DNA of 64,000 bases, taken from Arthrobacter sp. M2012083. Its GTDB lineage: Bacteria; Actinomycetota; Actinomycetes; Actinomycetales; Micrococcaceae. The DNA is taken from contig NZ_AKKK01000006.1 in the NCBI RefSeq assembly GCF_000281065.1, positions 1-64,000 of the forward strand, given 5' to 3'. The notes beneath the pieces are model-generated. The model was not told the DNA's origin. It searched no databases and was given only the letters and a program-made list of their open reading frames with translations. This document shows, one piece after another, positions 1-8,897 of the stretch. The translations under genes were made by a program, and so were the position numbers. The number at the start of each line of letters is the position of its first letter. The first letter of the stretch is position 1.

Positions 1-831
1 TTGGGTATCAGCGACATCATGTTCATTAATGAGCGTGCGTCCCGGAGTGAGGAGGAGATCCGGGAGGGGTTGTTGCATATCTGGTCGGTGATGGAGGCCT
101 GTGTTGAAACGAGTTTGAAGCGTGAGGGTGTGTTGCCTGGGGGGTTGAAGGTTCGTCGTCGTTCTCCTGATTGGTTGGAGCGGTTGCTGAAGGAGGACAA
201 GGACCGGAACGATCCGAAGTATTGGCAGGAGTGGGTGAACTTGATCGCGTTGGCGGTCAATGAGGAGAACGCTTCTGGCGGCAGGGTGGTGACGGCGCCG
301 ACGAATGGTGCTGCGGGGATCATTCCGGCGGTGTTGTATTACGCGTTGAATTATGCGCCTGGGATGGACAAGGCCACGCAGGCCGATAAGGACGATGTGG
401 TGGTGAAGTTCCTGCTCGCTGCCGGTGCGGTGGGTGTGTTGTATAAGGAGCAGGCGTCCATTTCGGGGGCTGAGGTTGGTTGTCAGGGTGAGGTGGGGTC
501 GGCGTCGTCGATGGCTGCTGCGGGGTTGGCTGAGGTGATGGGTGGTACGCCGGGTCAGGTGGAGAACGCGGCGGAGATTGCGATGGAGCACAATCTGGGG
601 TTGACGTGTGATCCGATCGGGGGGTTGGTGCAGATTCCGTGTATTGAGCGGAACGCGATTGCTGCGGCGAAGGCGATCAACGCGGCGAAGATGGCGTTGT
701 GGGGTGATGGGACGCACCGGGTGTCGTTGGATGAGGTGATCGTGACCATGCGCGAGACGGGCAAGGACATGTCCTCCAAGTACAAGGAAACCGCGATGGG
801 CGGCCTCGCCGTCAACGTCGTCGAATGCTGA
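1..831 (+). CDS. sdaA: L-serine ammonia-lyase (serine dehydratase), 3' part of gene
   Basis: Converts L-serine to pyruvate and ammonia in the cytosol using a 4Fe-4S cluster. The frame is open at the window edge; 276 residues are visible of a protein usually about 460 long, so this is the catalytic alpha domain and the N-terminal beta domain lies outside. The glycine-rich [14 protein letters not shown] stretch and cluster cysteines in [10 protein letters not shown] and [19 protein letters not shown] are intact, and the C-terminus is complete. Codon use is odd: up to about base 745 it is dominated by TTG, GGG, GTT/GTG and GCG/GCT, whereas the last 85 bases switch to the C-ending style of the rest of the window. 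The real start is not in this window; the TTG at base 1 is only the edge. Family assignment is secure. Confidence 0.95.
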   Translation: MGISDIMFINERASRSEEEIREGLLHIWSVMEACVETSLKREGVLPGGLKVRRRSPDWLERLLKEDKDRNDPKYWQEWVNLIALAVNEENASGGRVVTAPTNGAAGIIPAVLYYALNYAPGMDKATQADKDDVVVKFLLAAGAVGVLYKEQASISGAEVGCQGEVGSASSMAAAGLAEVMGGTPGQVENAAEIAMEHNLGLTCDPIGGLVQIPCIERNAIAAAKAINAAKMALWGDGTHRVSLDEVIVTMRETGKDMSSKYKETAMGGLAVNVVEC

Positions 832-911
832 CGGACATTGTGTTGGCACTCCTTGAGCGGCGAAAGGCCCGACGCCTTAATTCTGTCAGTCCCTGATGCC
901 ATGCTGTATCC

Positions 912-1733
912 ATGAGCGGGGGATACAGCAGGGACTTTTTGCGGACACGGCTTGAACTGCCCAGTCCGTCGGCTACTACGACACTTTTGGACTACATCCA
1001 CTTTTCTGTTCGCTTCCGGGCTGCCCGGAAGCTCGCAGCGATTGTGGGTGTGAACATCAACGGCAAGGAACTGATACCCCTGGCCCGCGAGGGTTCGTGG
1101 CATTTCGATGACAGGATCCCCCGGGAGCAGCAGGCCGGCCAGGATCTGTACAAGAGCAACGCCTTTGATCGCGGGCACTTGGTCCGGCGCCTGGATCCCG
1201 TGTGGGGCGACGCCGCAACAGCCAAAAAGGCCAACCAGGACACCTTTAGCTACACCAACGCGGCACCACAGATTGATGACTTCAACCAAGGCAAAGAGCT
1301 CTGGGTGGGGCTCGAAGACCACGTTTTGGGCCACGCCGACGCGTATGAGGCAAAGCTGAGCGTGTTCACGGGGCCGGTGTTCCTCGATGACGATCCTGTG
1401 TATAGGGGAGTTCAGATCCCTCGAAAGTTCTGGAAGATCGCGGCATGGACCAACGATGCCAAGCTGGCCGCTGTCGGCTTTGTCCTGGATCAGTCGCCGA
1501 TGCTGGGGAAAGTGGAGCTAAAGAAGGCCATCAGCCAACGGCTCCTTGAAGGTGAGCCACCGCCGCTTGGACCATTCCGGACGTTCCAAGTACCCATCGG
1601 TCAGATCGCGGACCTCACCGGGCTCAGCCTCGGCAGACTCATCAATGCTGACCGCCTTGTCAGGGGTCAACGGGAATCCGGCATTGAACCGCGGGCGATC
1701 AGGCTGGAGAAGGCAGAACAGATCAGGCTCTGA
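912..1733 (+). CDS. DNA/RNA non-specific endonuclease (NUC1 family)
   Basis: A 273-residue member of the beta-beta-alpha-metal nuclease family (Serratia nuclease, EndoG), which cuts DNA and RNA using one Mg2+. The catalytic DRGH motif is at residues 86-89 (general base His89), followed by the family Asn in SYTNAAPQ (about 116) and a Glu near 135 that complete the metal site. No signal peptide or transmembrane segment is visible, so secretion is not supported from sequence. No Shine-Dalgarno precedes the ATG; a CATGCT hexamer ends 6 nt upstream, compatible with a leaderless transcript. It stands alone between sdaA and the FemAB genes. I see no immunity-type partner beside it, so its target is unknown: a phosphate-scavenging or DNA-degrading role is as likely as competition. 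Confidence 0.88.
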   Translation: MSGGYSRDFLRTRLELPSPSATTTLLDYIHFSVRFRAARKLAAIVGVNINGKELIPLAREGSWHFDDRIPREQQAGQDLYKSNAFDRGHLVRRLDPVWGDAATAKKANQDTFSYTNAAPQIDDFNQGKELWVGLEDHVLGHADAYEAKLSVFTGPVFLDDDPVYRGVQIPRKFWKIAAWTNDAKLAAVGFVLDQSPMLGKVELKKAISQRLLEGEPPPLGPFRTFQVPIGQIADLTGLSLGRLINADRLVRGQRESGIEPRAIRLEKAEQIRL

Positions 1734-1840
1734 GCCCTTGGTAACCAGCAGAATCGGGGGATATCCACATACCCCGATAGACTTGGGGCTGCATGTCCGC
1801 ATGCGCACTACGCTTTTGAACACTGCACCAAACCCTGAGA

Positions 1841-2929
1841 TTGGACACGGCCACCTTGCGAGAATTTACCGCCCGCTTTGCCACCGCCGAGGAAATCGAT
1901 AACTGGGACAAGCACGTCACGGCGAATCCGAATGGCGGCAACATGCTGCAGTCGGACGCTTACGCGGCAGTCAAGGACGGCAACGGCTGGCTGGTCCGCC
2001 GGCTCGTCATCGAGACCCAGGGGTACAGCAGCTACAACCTGCTCCTGGAGAAGAAGTTCCCTGTGATGGGGCGGCTCTGGTACCTCATCAAGGGACCGGA
2101 CGTCGTAGATGTCAGCGACGTCCAGCCCGCCCTGAAAGCAGTAGCCGCCTTGGCCCGTGAGAAGAAGATGAACGTCTTCACCATCAAGATCGAGCCTGAC
2201 ATTGTGGACTCGGCTGAGGCCGTGGCAGAACTTCAAGCCGCCGGCTTGGTGAAGGCTCCCAACATTCAGTCCAATGACTCAACGGCCTTGCTGGACATTT
2301 CAGCGCCCGCAAATGAAGTCTTGCGCAGCATTTCCTCACGTGCCCGCAACGCAGTTCGCAGGGCTGAACGCGAGGGCTGCGAGGTGATTCAGGCTGAGCC
2401 GGGCGAAGACAGCTACCGCAAGCTCTACGCCCTCATGCAAAACACCGTAAACGCCAAGGGCGCCATGCCGCTGCGCAGCTACGAGTACTACTCCAAGTTC
2501 TGGGAAGAGTTCTGCAGCCGAGGCCAGGGACACTTCTTCTTCATCCATGAGGACGGTGCACCGAGTGTGGGGGCTTTCGTCATCAACTACGGATCCAAAG
2601 CTACGTACAAGGACGGCGGCTCCACCCAGAACCGCAAACAGTACGGTGACTCCCATCTGGCCCAGTGGGCGGCGATCCGACGCATGCAGGAACTCGGATG
2701 CGTGGAGTACGACTTCTGTGGCACGCCCCCCGCTGCGAGGATCAAGGACAAGACCCACCCCCTGTACGGCATGGGATTGTTCAAGACGAGCTTCACCAAG
2801 ACCGTCACGGATTTTGTGGGTTGTTATGACCTTGTCCTGGGACCTGTCCGCCACAAGCTGTGGCTCAAGGGCGCTGAACGCATCTTCCGTAGGCTCGAAA
2901 CCATGCGTACCGGGGGCCAGTTCTACTGA
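1841..2929 (+). CDS. FemAB/FemX-family lipid II aminoacyltransferase, first of two
   Basis: A 362-residue peptidoglycan-bridge transferase. The family moves an amino acid from aminoacyl-tRNA to the side chain of residue 3 (lysine in Arthrobacter) of the lipid II stem peptide. It has two GNAT-like folds: the motif RSISSRARNAVRRAEREG around 160-177 and a second fold with YGDSHLAQWAAIRRMQELG near 270-290, ending in the typical YGMGLFKTSFT region. It lacks the long helical arm seen in its neighbour, so it resembles the shorter FemX-type enzymes. The TTG start is chosen because no in-frame ATG lies near the conserved N-terminus; the ribosome site is poor. The paralogue follows after 84 bp in the same direction. 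Which amino acid it adds cannot be read from sequence. Confidence 0.88.
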   Translation: MDTATLREFTARFATAEEIDNWDKHVTANPNGGNMLQSDAYAAVKDGNGWLVRRLVIETQGYSSYNLLLEKKFPVMGRLWYLIKGPDVVDVSDVQPALKAVAALAREKKMNVFTIKIEPDIVDSAEAVAELQAAGLVKAPNIQSNDSTALLDISAPANEVLRSISSRARNAVRRAEREGCEVIQAEPGEDSYRKLYALMQNTVNAKGAMPLRSYEYYSKFWEEFCSRGQGHFFFIHEDGAPSVGAFVINYGSKATYKDGGSTQNRKQYGDSHLAQWAAIRRMQELGCVEYDFCGTPPAARIKDKTHPLYGMGLFKTSFTKTVTDFVGCYDLVLGPVRHKLWLKGAERIFRRLETMRTGGQFY

Positions 2930-3013
2930 CGGCCACCCGCAGCCAGCAAACCAACTTCAGGCCCGCCCCGGCCACCAACGGGTGCAATCTACTTTTTAGG
3001 TGAGGTAATTTCT

Positions 3014-4357
3014 TTGACTCCGATCGAGGCTGGAACCGACATGGAATTCGTGATTCTCAGTGACGCTGATTTCGAGACATTCGCCAAGGGACACCCTCAG
3101 GGCAGCTTCATCCAGTCCATGGAACTCACGCGCTTCCAGCGTGCCCGTGGCCAGGAGGTTGAGCTTTTTGGTGTGACGCGCGGCGACAGCCTCATTGCTG
3201 CGGGGAAGCTCGTCTACTCGTCCAACCGCTTGGGCTACAAAACCGCGGACTGCGCCAAGGGGCCGCTGATGGACTACAGCGACCCCGCAGTGGTGCGCTT
3301 CGTCGTCGAACAATTGAAAAAGCATGCGGCCTCGAAGAAGGCCGCCGAGCTGCGTATCTCGCCCAACATCCGTTACATTGCGCGGGACGAAGAAGGCGCC
3401 GAACACCCCGAAGTTGAGGACAACCGTCCGCTGCTGAAGGAGTTCGAAGGCCTGGGCTTCAAGCACCAGGGCTTCGACATGAATTTCGCCAACATCAACT
3501 GGATGTTCATCAAGCAGCTGGACGGGATCGCTGATTCCGAGGAGCTCATCATGGGCATGAACTACCGCACCCGCAAGGCCATCCGTAAAGCCGAGAAGAA
3601 CGGCGTCTACCTGGAACAGGCCACACTGGAAACGCTGGATGAGTTCTACAACGCCCTCAGCACTGCGGGCGATGAGAAAGGCTTCACGTACCGCGAACGC
3701 GAGTATTACGAGCAGCTCCTCCGGAATACCTCCGATGAGTTCACCAAGCTCATGATGGCCAAGATCAACATTCCCGAATACCGGGCCTCCATCACGGAGC
3801 GGCTGGATGCCGAATCCAAGACCTTGGCAGACCTCAAGCGTGAGGTCGAGGAGACCGGCAGCAAGAAGAAGGCCAACCGCGTCAAGGTGGTCCAGGACCT
3901 TGTGGACAGCTACGAGCGAAGCCTCAAGGACATCGAACGTTTCCCCGATTCCGTCGGTGTCGCTACGGTGGCTGCCATCCATTTTGCATGCTCCGGTGAT
4001 GAACTGGTGTGCGTCATTGGCGGCACGGTTCAGGACTACATCTACTTCAACGGCGCCACGTCCTTGTACTGGGGCATGATGCTGCACGCCCTGAACAATG
4101 GCTACTCGCGCTACAACTTTTACGGCACGTTCGGCATCCAAGGCCAGGATGAAACCGGGCACGGCGGGTACGAATTCAAGAAGGGCTTCGGAGGCGAGGT
4201 GGTCCAATTGGTGGGCGATTTCGTAGCGCCCGTGAACCCGCTTGTCTTCCACGGCTACCGTGCGGTCAGGAAGCTTGCAGGCGCCGCCCAGACAGCACTG
4301 GGACGATTGCCACTGGAGAAATTGCCTGTTGTTGGAAAGTTTCGGAGGAACCGCTAA
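3014..4357 (+). CDS. FemAB-family aminoacyltransferase with helical arm, second of two
   Basis: A 447-residue FemA-type enzyme that would extend the interpeptide bridge using aminoacyl-tRNA. Two GNAT-like subdomains are interrupted at about residues 255-310 by a charged, heptad-like segment (TERLDAESKTLADLKREVEE onward), corresponding to the coiled-coil tRNA-binding arm of FemA. MGMNYRTRKAIRKAEKNG is the family's basic helix, and GHGGYEFKKGFGGEVVQLVG is the conserved C-terminal signature. The TTG start has a good GTGAGG ribosome site 8 nt upstream; an ATG at 3041 is an alternative. Lying just after a shorter FemX-type paralogue, the pair could add successive residues, as expected for the multi-residue Ala/Thr/Ser bridges of Arthrobacter. 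The residue order is inference. Confidence 0.9.
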   Translation: MTPIEAGTDMEFVILSDADFETFAKGHPQGSFIQSMELTRFQRARGQEVELFGVTRGDSLIAAGKLVYSSNRLGYKTADCAKGPLMDYSDPAVVRFVVEQLKKHAASKKAAELRISPNIRYIARDEEGAEHPEVEDNRPLLKEFEGLGFKHQGFDMNFANINWMFIKQLDGIADSEELIMGMNYRTRKAIRKAEKNGVYLEQATLETLDEFYNALSTAGDEKGFTYREREYYEQLLRNTSDEFTKLMMAKINIPEYRASITERLDAESKTLADLKREVEETGSKKKANRVKVVQDLVDSYERSLKDIERFPDSVGVATVAAIHFACSGDELVCVIGGTVQDYIYFNGATSLYWGMMLHALNNGYSRYNFYGTFGIQGQDETGHGGYEFKKGFGGEVVQLVGDFVAPVNPLVFHGYRAVRKLAGAAQTALGRLPLEKLPVVGKFRRNR

Positions 4358-4384
4358 TCACACAAGCCAAGGGAGGATCACCGC

Positions 4385-5872
4385 GTGACTGAACGCCCCG
4401 ACGGGTCCGCCAACAGGCCCCAAACTGATGGGTTGCCCAAGACCCAGCCGTTGCGGCCGTCCCAGGTACGGCAGAATGTCAACGCCAAGCGCATGCTGAT
4501 GCGCTTGGTGCAAGGCGATAGCCCGCCAACAGCGCCCATGAACATCGTGGACCGGTTGGCCGGAAGTCCTTACGCCAACCCCACCATTCAAGTTGTAGGT
4601 GTGGACGCTTCGGCCCGCAAGACCATCGACTTCGCCCTTCATCTTGCTGAAGTCATGTTCCGCTACGGTGCGGGTGCCCTTGAGGTGGAGACCAGCATGA
4701 TTGCGGTCACTGCCGCCCTTGGCCTGAAGAACGTTGAAGTGGACATCACCAACCAATCGGTGGCCATCAACTACGCGCCTAAGGACCAGACACCCATCAC
4801 GCTGCTCCGTGTAGTGCGCTCGTGGACCAACAATTACGCCGGCCTTGCCCAGGTTCACCAGTTGGTCACGGACATCGTGGCTGGAGGAGTGGGCCGCGAC
4901 GAAGCCGTGCGCAGGTTGAATGAAATCATCCGCAGTGCCAAACCTTTCCCACGGTGGATGGTCACCATGGCCTTCGGCATCTTCGCCGCCGTATTCGTGG
5001 GTGTCCTCGGTGGTGGCATCGGTGCGTCAGCGGTCGCTTTTGGTTCCAACATCCTGATCAGCCTGCTCTCCCGGCAACTTGCCAGATGGCGGACGGCTGA
5101 CTTCTTCAACACCATGGCATGCGCGTTCCTGGTCACCTTCATCGCGCTCATGCTGCGTTGGGCAGGTGTGGAAATCGCGCCATCCATTGTAGTGGCAGGC
5201 GGAATCCTGCTGCTGCTCCCAACGGGCCGTCTCGTCTCATCGGTACAAGACGCCATCAACGGTTTTCCGGTAACGGCCGCGGGTCGTTTCCTCTCCACGT
5301 TGCTCACATTCGGCGCAATCGTTGCGGGAATTGGCGTCGCAGTTGTGGTTGGAACGCTGATGGGCAGCGCGGTCCTGGACGTAACCCAGACATTCCCCGA
5401 CGCGTATCCCTTGTGGATTCAAGCAGTCCTTATTGCTATTGCGGTGGTTGCCATCGGCGTCACCGAGCAGACGCAAATGCGGCTGTTATTCCCGACGGCG
5501 GCAGTCGGCATAGTGGGTTTCTTCGTCTTGTGGGGTGTCGGCGAAGCCGGCCTCGGTGACCGTTTGTCGCCGGCCGTCGCTGCGGTGGTCATCGGCTTGC
5601 TGGGCCGTGTTGTGGCGCTCAAGCTGGGTGCTCCGCAACTTGTAGTGGCTGTCCCGGCCGCGTTGATCCTGCTGCCCGGTCTGACGATCTTCCGTTCCAT
5701 GTACGCCCTGACTGTTGAAGGCGGCAATATCCTTCTCGGTGCGGGTGGGATGCTCAACGCCGGCGCCATTGTGTTGGGCGTTGCGGCGGGCATCGTGCTC
5801 GGTGACAACCTGGCCAGGCCTCTGACGAAGGGCCTGTCCAGCAACGAACGGCGCAGGGTACGCAGGCGCTGA
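4385..5872 (+). CDS. thrE: ThrE-family threonine/serine exporter
   Basis: A 495-residue inner-membrane protein of the ThrE family, which in Corynebacterium glutamicum exports L-threonine and L-serine by proton antiport. The N-terminal 190 residues are soluble (conserved TIDFALHLAEVMFRYGAGALEVETS) and are followed by about ten hydrophobic segments from residue 195 to the end (for example MVTMAFGIFAAVFVGVLGGG). The family's usual N-terminal soluble plus two membrane modules are both present, so length is normal. The GTG start has GGGAGG 9 nt upstream and lies 27 nt after the second FemAB gene, so the three genes probably form one operon ending in the terminator just downstream. The context suggests a link between threonine/serine levels and bridge synthesis; this is inferred, not shown. 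Confidence 0.9.
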   Translation: MTERPDGSANRPQTDGLPKTQPLRPSQVRQNVNAKRMLMRLVQGDSPPTAPMNIVDRLAGSPYANPTIQVVGVDASARKTIDFALHLAEVMFRYGAGALEVETSMIAVTAALGLKNVEVDITNQSVAINYAPKDQTPITLLRVVRSWTNNYAGLAQVHQLVTDIVAGGVGRDEAVRRLNEIIRSAKPFPRWMVTMAFGIFAAVFVGVLGGGIGASAVAFGSNILISLLSRQLARWRTADFFNTMACAFLVTFIALMLRWAGVEIAPSIVVAGGILLLLPTGRLVSSVQDAINGFPVTAAGRFLSTLLTFGAIVAGIGVAVVVGTLMGSAVLDVTQTFPDAYPLWIQAVLIAIAVVAIGVTEQTQMRLLFPTAAVGIVGFFVLWGVGEAGLGDRLSPAVAAVVIGLLGRVVALKLGAPQLVVAVPAALILLPGLTIFRSMYALTVEGGNILLGAGGMLNAGAIVLGVAAGIVLGDNLARPLTKGLSSNERRRVRRR

Positions 5873-5880
5873 TGACAAAA

Positions 5881-5912
5881 CGAACGGCGCCGCCAGGAGG
5901 CGGCGCCGTTCG
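5881..5912. terminator. Intrinsic terminator between thrE and the siderophore gene
   Basis: A perfect 14-bp GC-rich inverted repeat (5881-5894 with 5899-5912) around an AGGA tetraloop sits between convergent genes. A CTTTAAG tail follows on the plus strand and a TTTTGTC tract on the minus strand, so it probably works in both directions. Confidence 0.85.
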
Positions 5913-5928
5913 GCTTTAAGCACTGAGG

Positions 5929-6768
5929 CTAGATCTGTCCCACTGGGAGCTTCTTCTCTGCTTGGAAGACTTCCTCCACACGCCCCTGCGCCCAATAGCC
6001 GGACAGCGACACCTGCGAACGCTCCAAGCCGCGCTGCACGAAGAAGATCTCGCGGAGTCCCTTCATATAGCCCCGCTCGCCGTGGGCGAAGACATCCACG
6101 CGTCCGGGCAACCATTCGGTAGTGCGGAGGGCGTCAAGCAGCAGCTCGCTGGACCCCGCTTGGACGCCCTTGCGGAGGAGCCAGTGCAACTCCATTCCGG
6201 CAGGGGCGGAAATCGGAAGAATGTCGGCCTCGCTATCCACCTCAAGGAACACGGTTCCGCGGGCGTCAGGAGCAAGGGCCTCGACGCATGCCGCGATGGC
6301 CGGTATCGCGGCGTCATCGCCGGCGAACAGATACCAGTCGGCCTCGGGAGCTGGGTTATACCCGCCGCCTGGACCGGTAAAGATCAGCGAATCGCCGGGC
6401 TTGGCAGCGGCAGCCCAAGGACCGGCCAGTCCTTCATCACCGTGCACCACAAAGTCGATGGCCAGTTCCTGTGCTTCAACGTCCACCCGGCGGATGGTGT
6501 ACGTGCGGGTGTGCGGCCACTGCTCACGGGGCATGGTGTCGCGGATGGCCCACAAGTCCAGCGGGACTTCGTACTCGACGCCCGGCTGCGGAAACACGAT
6601 TTTGATATAGCGGTCCACATAACCGTTGTTCGCGTAGTCGCTGAAACCAGGTCCGCCCGCCACAATCCGCACCATATGGGGCGAGAGGCGTTCATTTCGC
6701 AGGACAGTCAGGTTGACCTGCGGACGGGTTTTGCGTGAGGCGGACGAAGTGACGGGGAGAGCAGTCAT
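5929..6768 (-). CDS. Siderophore-interacting protein (FAD-dependent ferric-siderophore reductase, SIP/ViuB type)
   Basis: A 279-residue cytosolic flavoprotein that reduces ferric siderophores to release iron. Domain order is an FAD-binding barrel with the RTYTIRRVD flavin motif (about residues 88-96) and a C-terminal SIP nucleotide-binding domain with WYLFAGDDAAIPAI (about 160-173) and VDVFAHGERGYMKGLR. Length is normal. The start codon abuts an IdeR-type iron box, and a TAGGCT hexamer inside the box lies 7 nt before the ATG, so the transcript is probably leaderless and iron-repressed. No siderophore synthesis or uptake genes flank it; it is a lone iron-regulated gene. The likely regulator, a DtxR/IdeR orthologue, is encoded at 28450. 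Confidence 0.92.
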   Translation of the reverse strand: MTALPVTSSASRKTRPQVNLTVLRNERLSPHMVRIVAGGPGFSDYANNGYVDRYIKIVFPQPGVEYEVPLDLWAIRDTMPREQWPHTRTYTIRRVDVEAQELAIDFVVHGDEGLAGPWAAAAKPGDSLIFTGPGGGYNPAPEADWYLFAGDDAAIPAIAACVEALAPDARGTVFLEVDSEADILPISAPAGMELHWLLRKGVQAGSSELLLDALRTTEWLPGRVDVFAHGERGYMKGLREIFFVQRGLERSQVSLSGYWAQGRVEEVFQAEKKLPVGQI

Positions 6769-6787
6769 GAAGGTAAGCCTAAGCTAA
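6769..6787 (-). promoter_or_regulatory. IdeR/DtxR iron box overlapping the siderophore-gene promoter
   Basis: On the minus strand TTAGCTTAGGCTTACCTTC matches 15 of 19 positions of the DtxR/IdeR consensus TTAGGTTAGGCTAACCTAA. It begins one base upstream of the ATG. The TAGGCT in its centre also fits a -10 element, so bound IdeR would cover the promoter and start site. Confidence 0.85.
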
Positions 6788-6842
6788 TTTCCTGCGCATA
6801 GGTTGAGTATGAGTCGTAGGTTACGGACCCGGCGGAGAAGCC

Positions 6843-7613
6843 TCACAGAACAGGCAATTCCCAATCGATGGGCTCAGCCCCCAGGCCTATCAGCAGCTCA
6901 TTGGTCCGGCTGAAGGGCTTGGAGCCGAAGAATCCTCGTGATGCAGAGAGTGGACTCGGATGGACCGAGACGATGGAAGGCGCCCCGCCAAGCAGGGGGA
7001 CCACGGCCTCGGCATCTTTGCCCCACAGTATCGCCACCAGCGGGCTTTGCCGCCCCGCGCCGTCGGTGCGGTGGGCGACGGCGGTGACCGCCGCCGTCGT
7101 GACTGCTTCCCAACCTTTGCCGCGGTGGGAGCCTGCGTTTCCCGCTTCGACACTGAGGACGCGGTTCAGGAGCAGGACCCCTTGCTCCGTCCAGGCGCTG
7201 AGGTCCCCGTGGACGCGGGGCGGGAGGCCGAGGTCCTCGTGGAGCTCGCGGTAGATGTTGGCGAGGCTTCGAGGGATGGGTCTGGTAGGGCGGGATACAG
7301 CGAAGGACAGCCCGACGGCGTGGCCCGGGGTTGGGTACGGATCCTGGCCGAGAATCAGGACTTTGACGTCGGCCAGCGGCTGTTTGAAGGCGCGCAACAC
7401 GTTTTTTGCCGCAGGGAGAACGTGGGCTCCATTGGCCGATTGTCCCGCTACGTAGTCCAAGGCTTCACGGAGCTGGCCTTCAACTGGGCGCAATGCATCG
7501 GCCCAATCGGGAGCCATCAGCTCTTCCAGCGGCTGTTTGAGCAGGGCAGCGAAACCCGGGTCAGCAGTATCAGCAGGTTCAAGATCAAAGAGTGCATCCT
7601 CGCGAGTCACCAC
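6843..7613 (-). CDS. ung: Uracil-DNA glycosylase, family 1
   Basis: Removes uracil from DNA as the first step of base excision repair. The water-activating loop [16 protein letters not shown] carries the catalytic Asp, [17 protein letters not shown] follows, and the C-terminal [21 protein letters not shown] loop carries the catalytic His and the minor-groove intercalation loop. GQDPYP replaces the common GQDPYH, a variation compatible with the actinobacterial form. I chose the GTG at 7613 (256 residues) because GGGAG lies 8 nt before it; a GTG at 7637 would add eight residues but has no ribosome site. Monocistronic on the minus strand, divergent from the DUF3263 gene. Confidence 0.93.
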   Translation of the reverse strand: MVTREDALFDLEPADTADPGFAALLKQPLEELMAPDWADALRPVEGQLREALDYVAGQSANGAHVLPAAKNVLRAFKQPLADVKVLILGQDPYPTPGHAVGLSFAVSRPTRPIPRSLANIYRELHEDLGLPPRVHGDLSAWTEQGVLLLNRVLSVEAGNAGSHRGKGWEAVTTAAVTAVAHRTDGAGRQSPLVAILWGKDAEAVVPLLGGAPSIVSVHPSPLSASRGFFGSKPFSRTNELLIGLGAEPIDWELPVL

Positions 7614-7718
7614 GCCATTGTCTCCCGCGCGGCGCACGGCCTGCGAATGACACCGTTGTTATTCGCCCGTAACATGGGGGTAGGACATTTTCCCCAACAA
7701 GCGTCGAAGGAGTGTGCC

Positions 7719-8054
7719 GTGGCAGAACCAGCACCGGAACCGATGGCGTCGCAGGCAACAGGCTTTGCCCTTGAGGACCTCGCAGCCGAGACCCGCAGTG
7801 ACTCGCCGTTGAGCGAGCGGGACCAGCAGATGCTGGCGCTGGAGCGGCAATGGTGGAAGTACGCCGGAGCGAAGGAACAGGCTATCCGCGAGCTGTTCGA
7901 TCTCTCGGCCACACACTACTACCAGATCCTGAACGCGCTCATAGATACCGAGGACGCATTGGCCCACGATCCCTTGCTCGTCAAGAGACTGCGTAGACTA
8001 CGTACGTCCCGCCAGCGTGCGAGGACTGCACGTCGCTTGGGGTCCGACGCGTAA
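7719..8054 (+). CDS. DUF3263 domain protein
   Basis: A 111-residue small basic protein. Residues 30-95 (LSERDQQMLALERQWWKYAGAKEQAIRELF onward) match DUF3263, an actinobacterial domain with a predicted helix-turn-helix-like helical fold; SATHYYQILNALID would be the recognition-type helix and the tail RLRRLRTSRQRARTARR is strongly basic. The GTG start has GAAGGAG 6 nt upstream. It lies 49 bp before the LytR_C gene in the same direction, a pairing I recall from other Micrococcales genomes. DNA binding is inference from fold and charge; no function is established. Confidence 0.85.
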   Translation: MAEPAPEPMASQATGFALEDLAAETRSDSPLSERDQQMLALERQWWKYAGAKEQAIRELFDLSATHYYQILNALIDTEDALAHDPLLVKRLRRLRTSRQRARTARRLGSDA

Positions 8055-8103
8055 ATCGCCAGGCTGATCTGTCAGCAGCAACCAGCAAGGACACCGCTTC
8101 ACC

Positions 8104-8724
8104 ATGACCAAATATGCCAAGGACGAATTCGACCAGGTTCCGCAGAACACGTCCCGCCAAGGCGTTCACCGCGACGCCCAAGAGACTGCACGCCCCACCC
8201 TGTGGCCGGTCCTCACCGTTGGGGCAGTGGCCCTGGTGCTCGGGCTGGTGGCCTTCCTGATCCTTCCCAACCTTGGGCTGGTAGCACCCAGCGCTTCGTC
8301 CAACACCACGACGCCGGCACCCCTGCAGACTTCCGCGGCACCGTCCGCTGCCCCCACTGAATCCAGCAGCGCGCCCCCCGCTTCCAGCGAGCCCAGCAGC
8401 GAACCGACGCCGTCGGGATCTCCTTCCGCCACTCCCTCCTCGGCTCCCGTGGATAAGTCCACTCCGGTGGCTGTCTACAACGGCGCCGGGACGGCAGGGT
8501 TGGCCGGTCGGGTGGCGGGCCTCGTCCAGGGCGACGGTTGGGCGCTGAGCACCGTAGGGAACTGGGGCGGACTGCCGCAGCAGACATCCGTGATCTTCTA
8601 CAACGCTCCGGAGCAGAAGGCCAACGCGGAGGCGCTGGGTACTTTGCTGGGCATCCAGACCATCGTGGAAACGCCCGAGGTTCAACAGCCGCTGGTGGTT
8701 GTGGCCGGGCCCGGTTACCAGTAG
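8104..8724 (+). CDS. Membrane-anchored LytR_C-domain protein
   Basis: A 206-residue protein with a cytosolic N-terminus of about 30 residues, one transmembrane helix (about 33-57, LWPVLTVGAVALVLGLVAFLI), a Ser/Pro/Ala/Thr-rich extracytoplasmic linker (about 60-118) and a C-terminal LytR_C domain (VAVYNGAGTAGLAGRVAGLV onward). LytR_C is found at the end of LytR-CpsA-Psr phosphotransferases, but the catalytic LCP domain is missing here, so this is a stand-alone LytR_C protein. It probably acts at the envelope; its ligand is unknown. It follows the DUF3263 gene after 49 bp and probably shares its transcript. Confidence 0.85.
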   Translation: MTKYAKDEFDQVPQNTSRQGVHRDAQETARPTLWPVLTVGAVALVLGLVAFLILPNLGLVAPSASSNTTTPAPLQTSAAPSAAPTESSSAPPASSEPSSEPTPSGSPSATPSSAPVDKSTPVAVYNGAGTAGLAGRVAGLVQGDGWALSTVGNWGGLPQQTSVIFYNAPEQKANAEALGTLLGIQTIVETPEVQQPLVVVAGPGYQ

Positions 8725-8897
8725 GCATCGGGCCCCGTTCCTGAGCTGGAAAGCCCCAACTCGGTTAAGCCTCAATAACAAAAGTGGCGCCCTGCCCCTC
8801 CACGGCAGCGCGGCGCTAGTGACAGTGGTTACAGTGGATTAATTCCGGTACGGAGATCCCGGCTACCGGTCTTGGCTACTGCGAAAGTGTGGGCATC

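Noticed and set aside
912..1733. NUC1 nuclease as a toxin with immunity gene
   Set aside because: No signal sequence, toxin-delivery domain or small immunity gene is adjacent.
1753..1778. Inverted repeat ATCGGGG/CCCCGAT between the nuclease and FemAB genes
   Set aside because: Seven base pairs with a 12-nt loop and no U tract; too weak to call a terminator.
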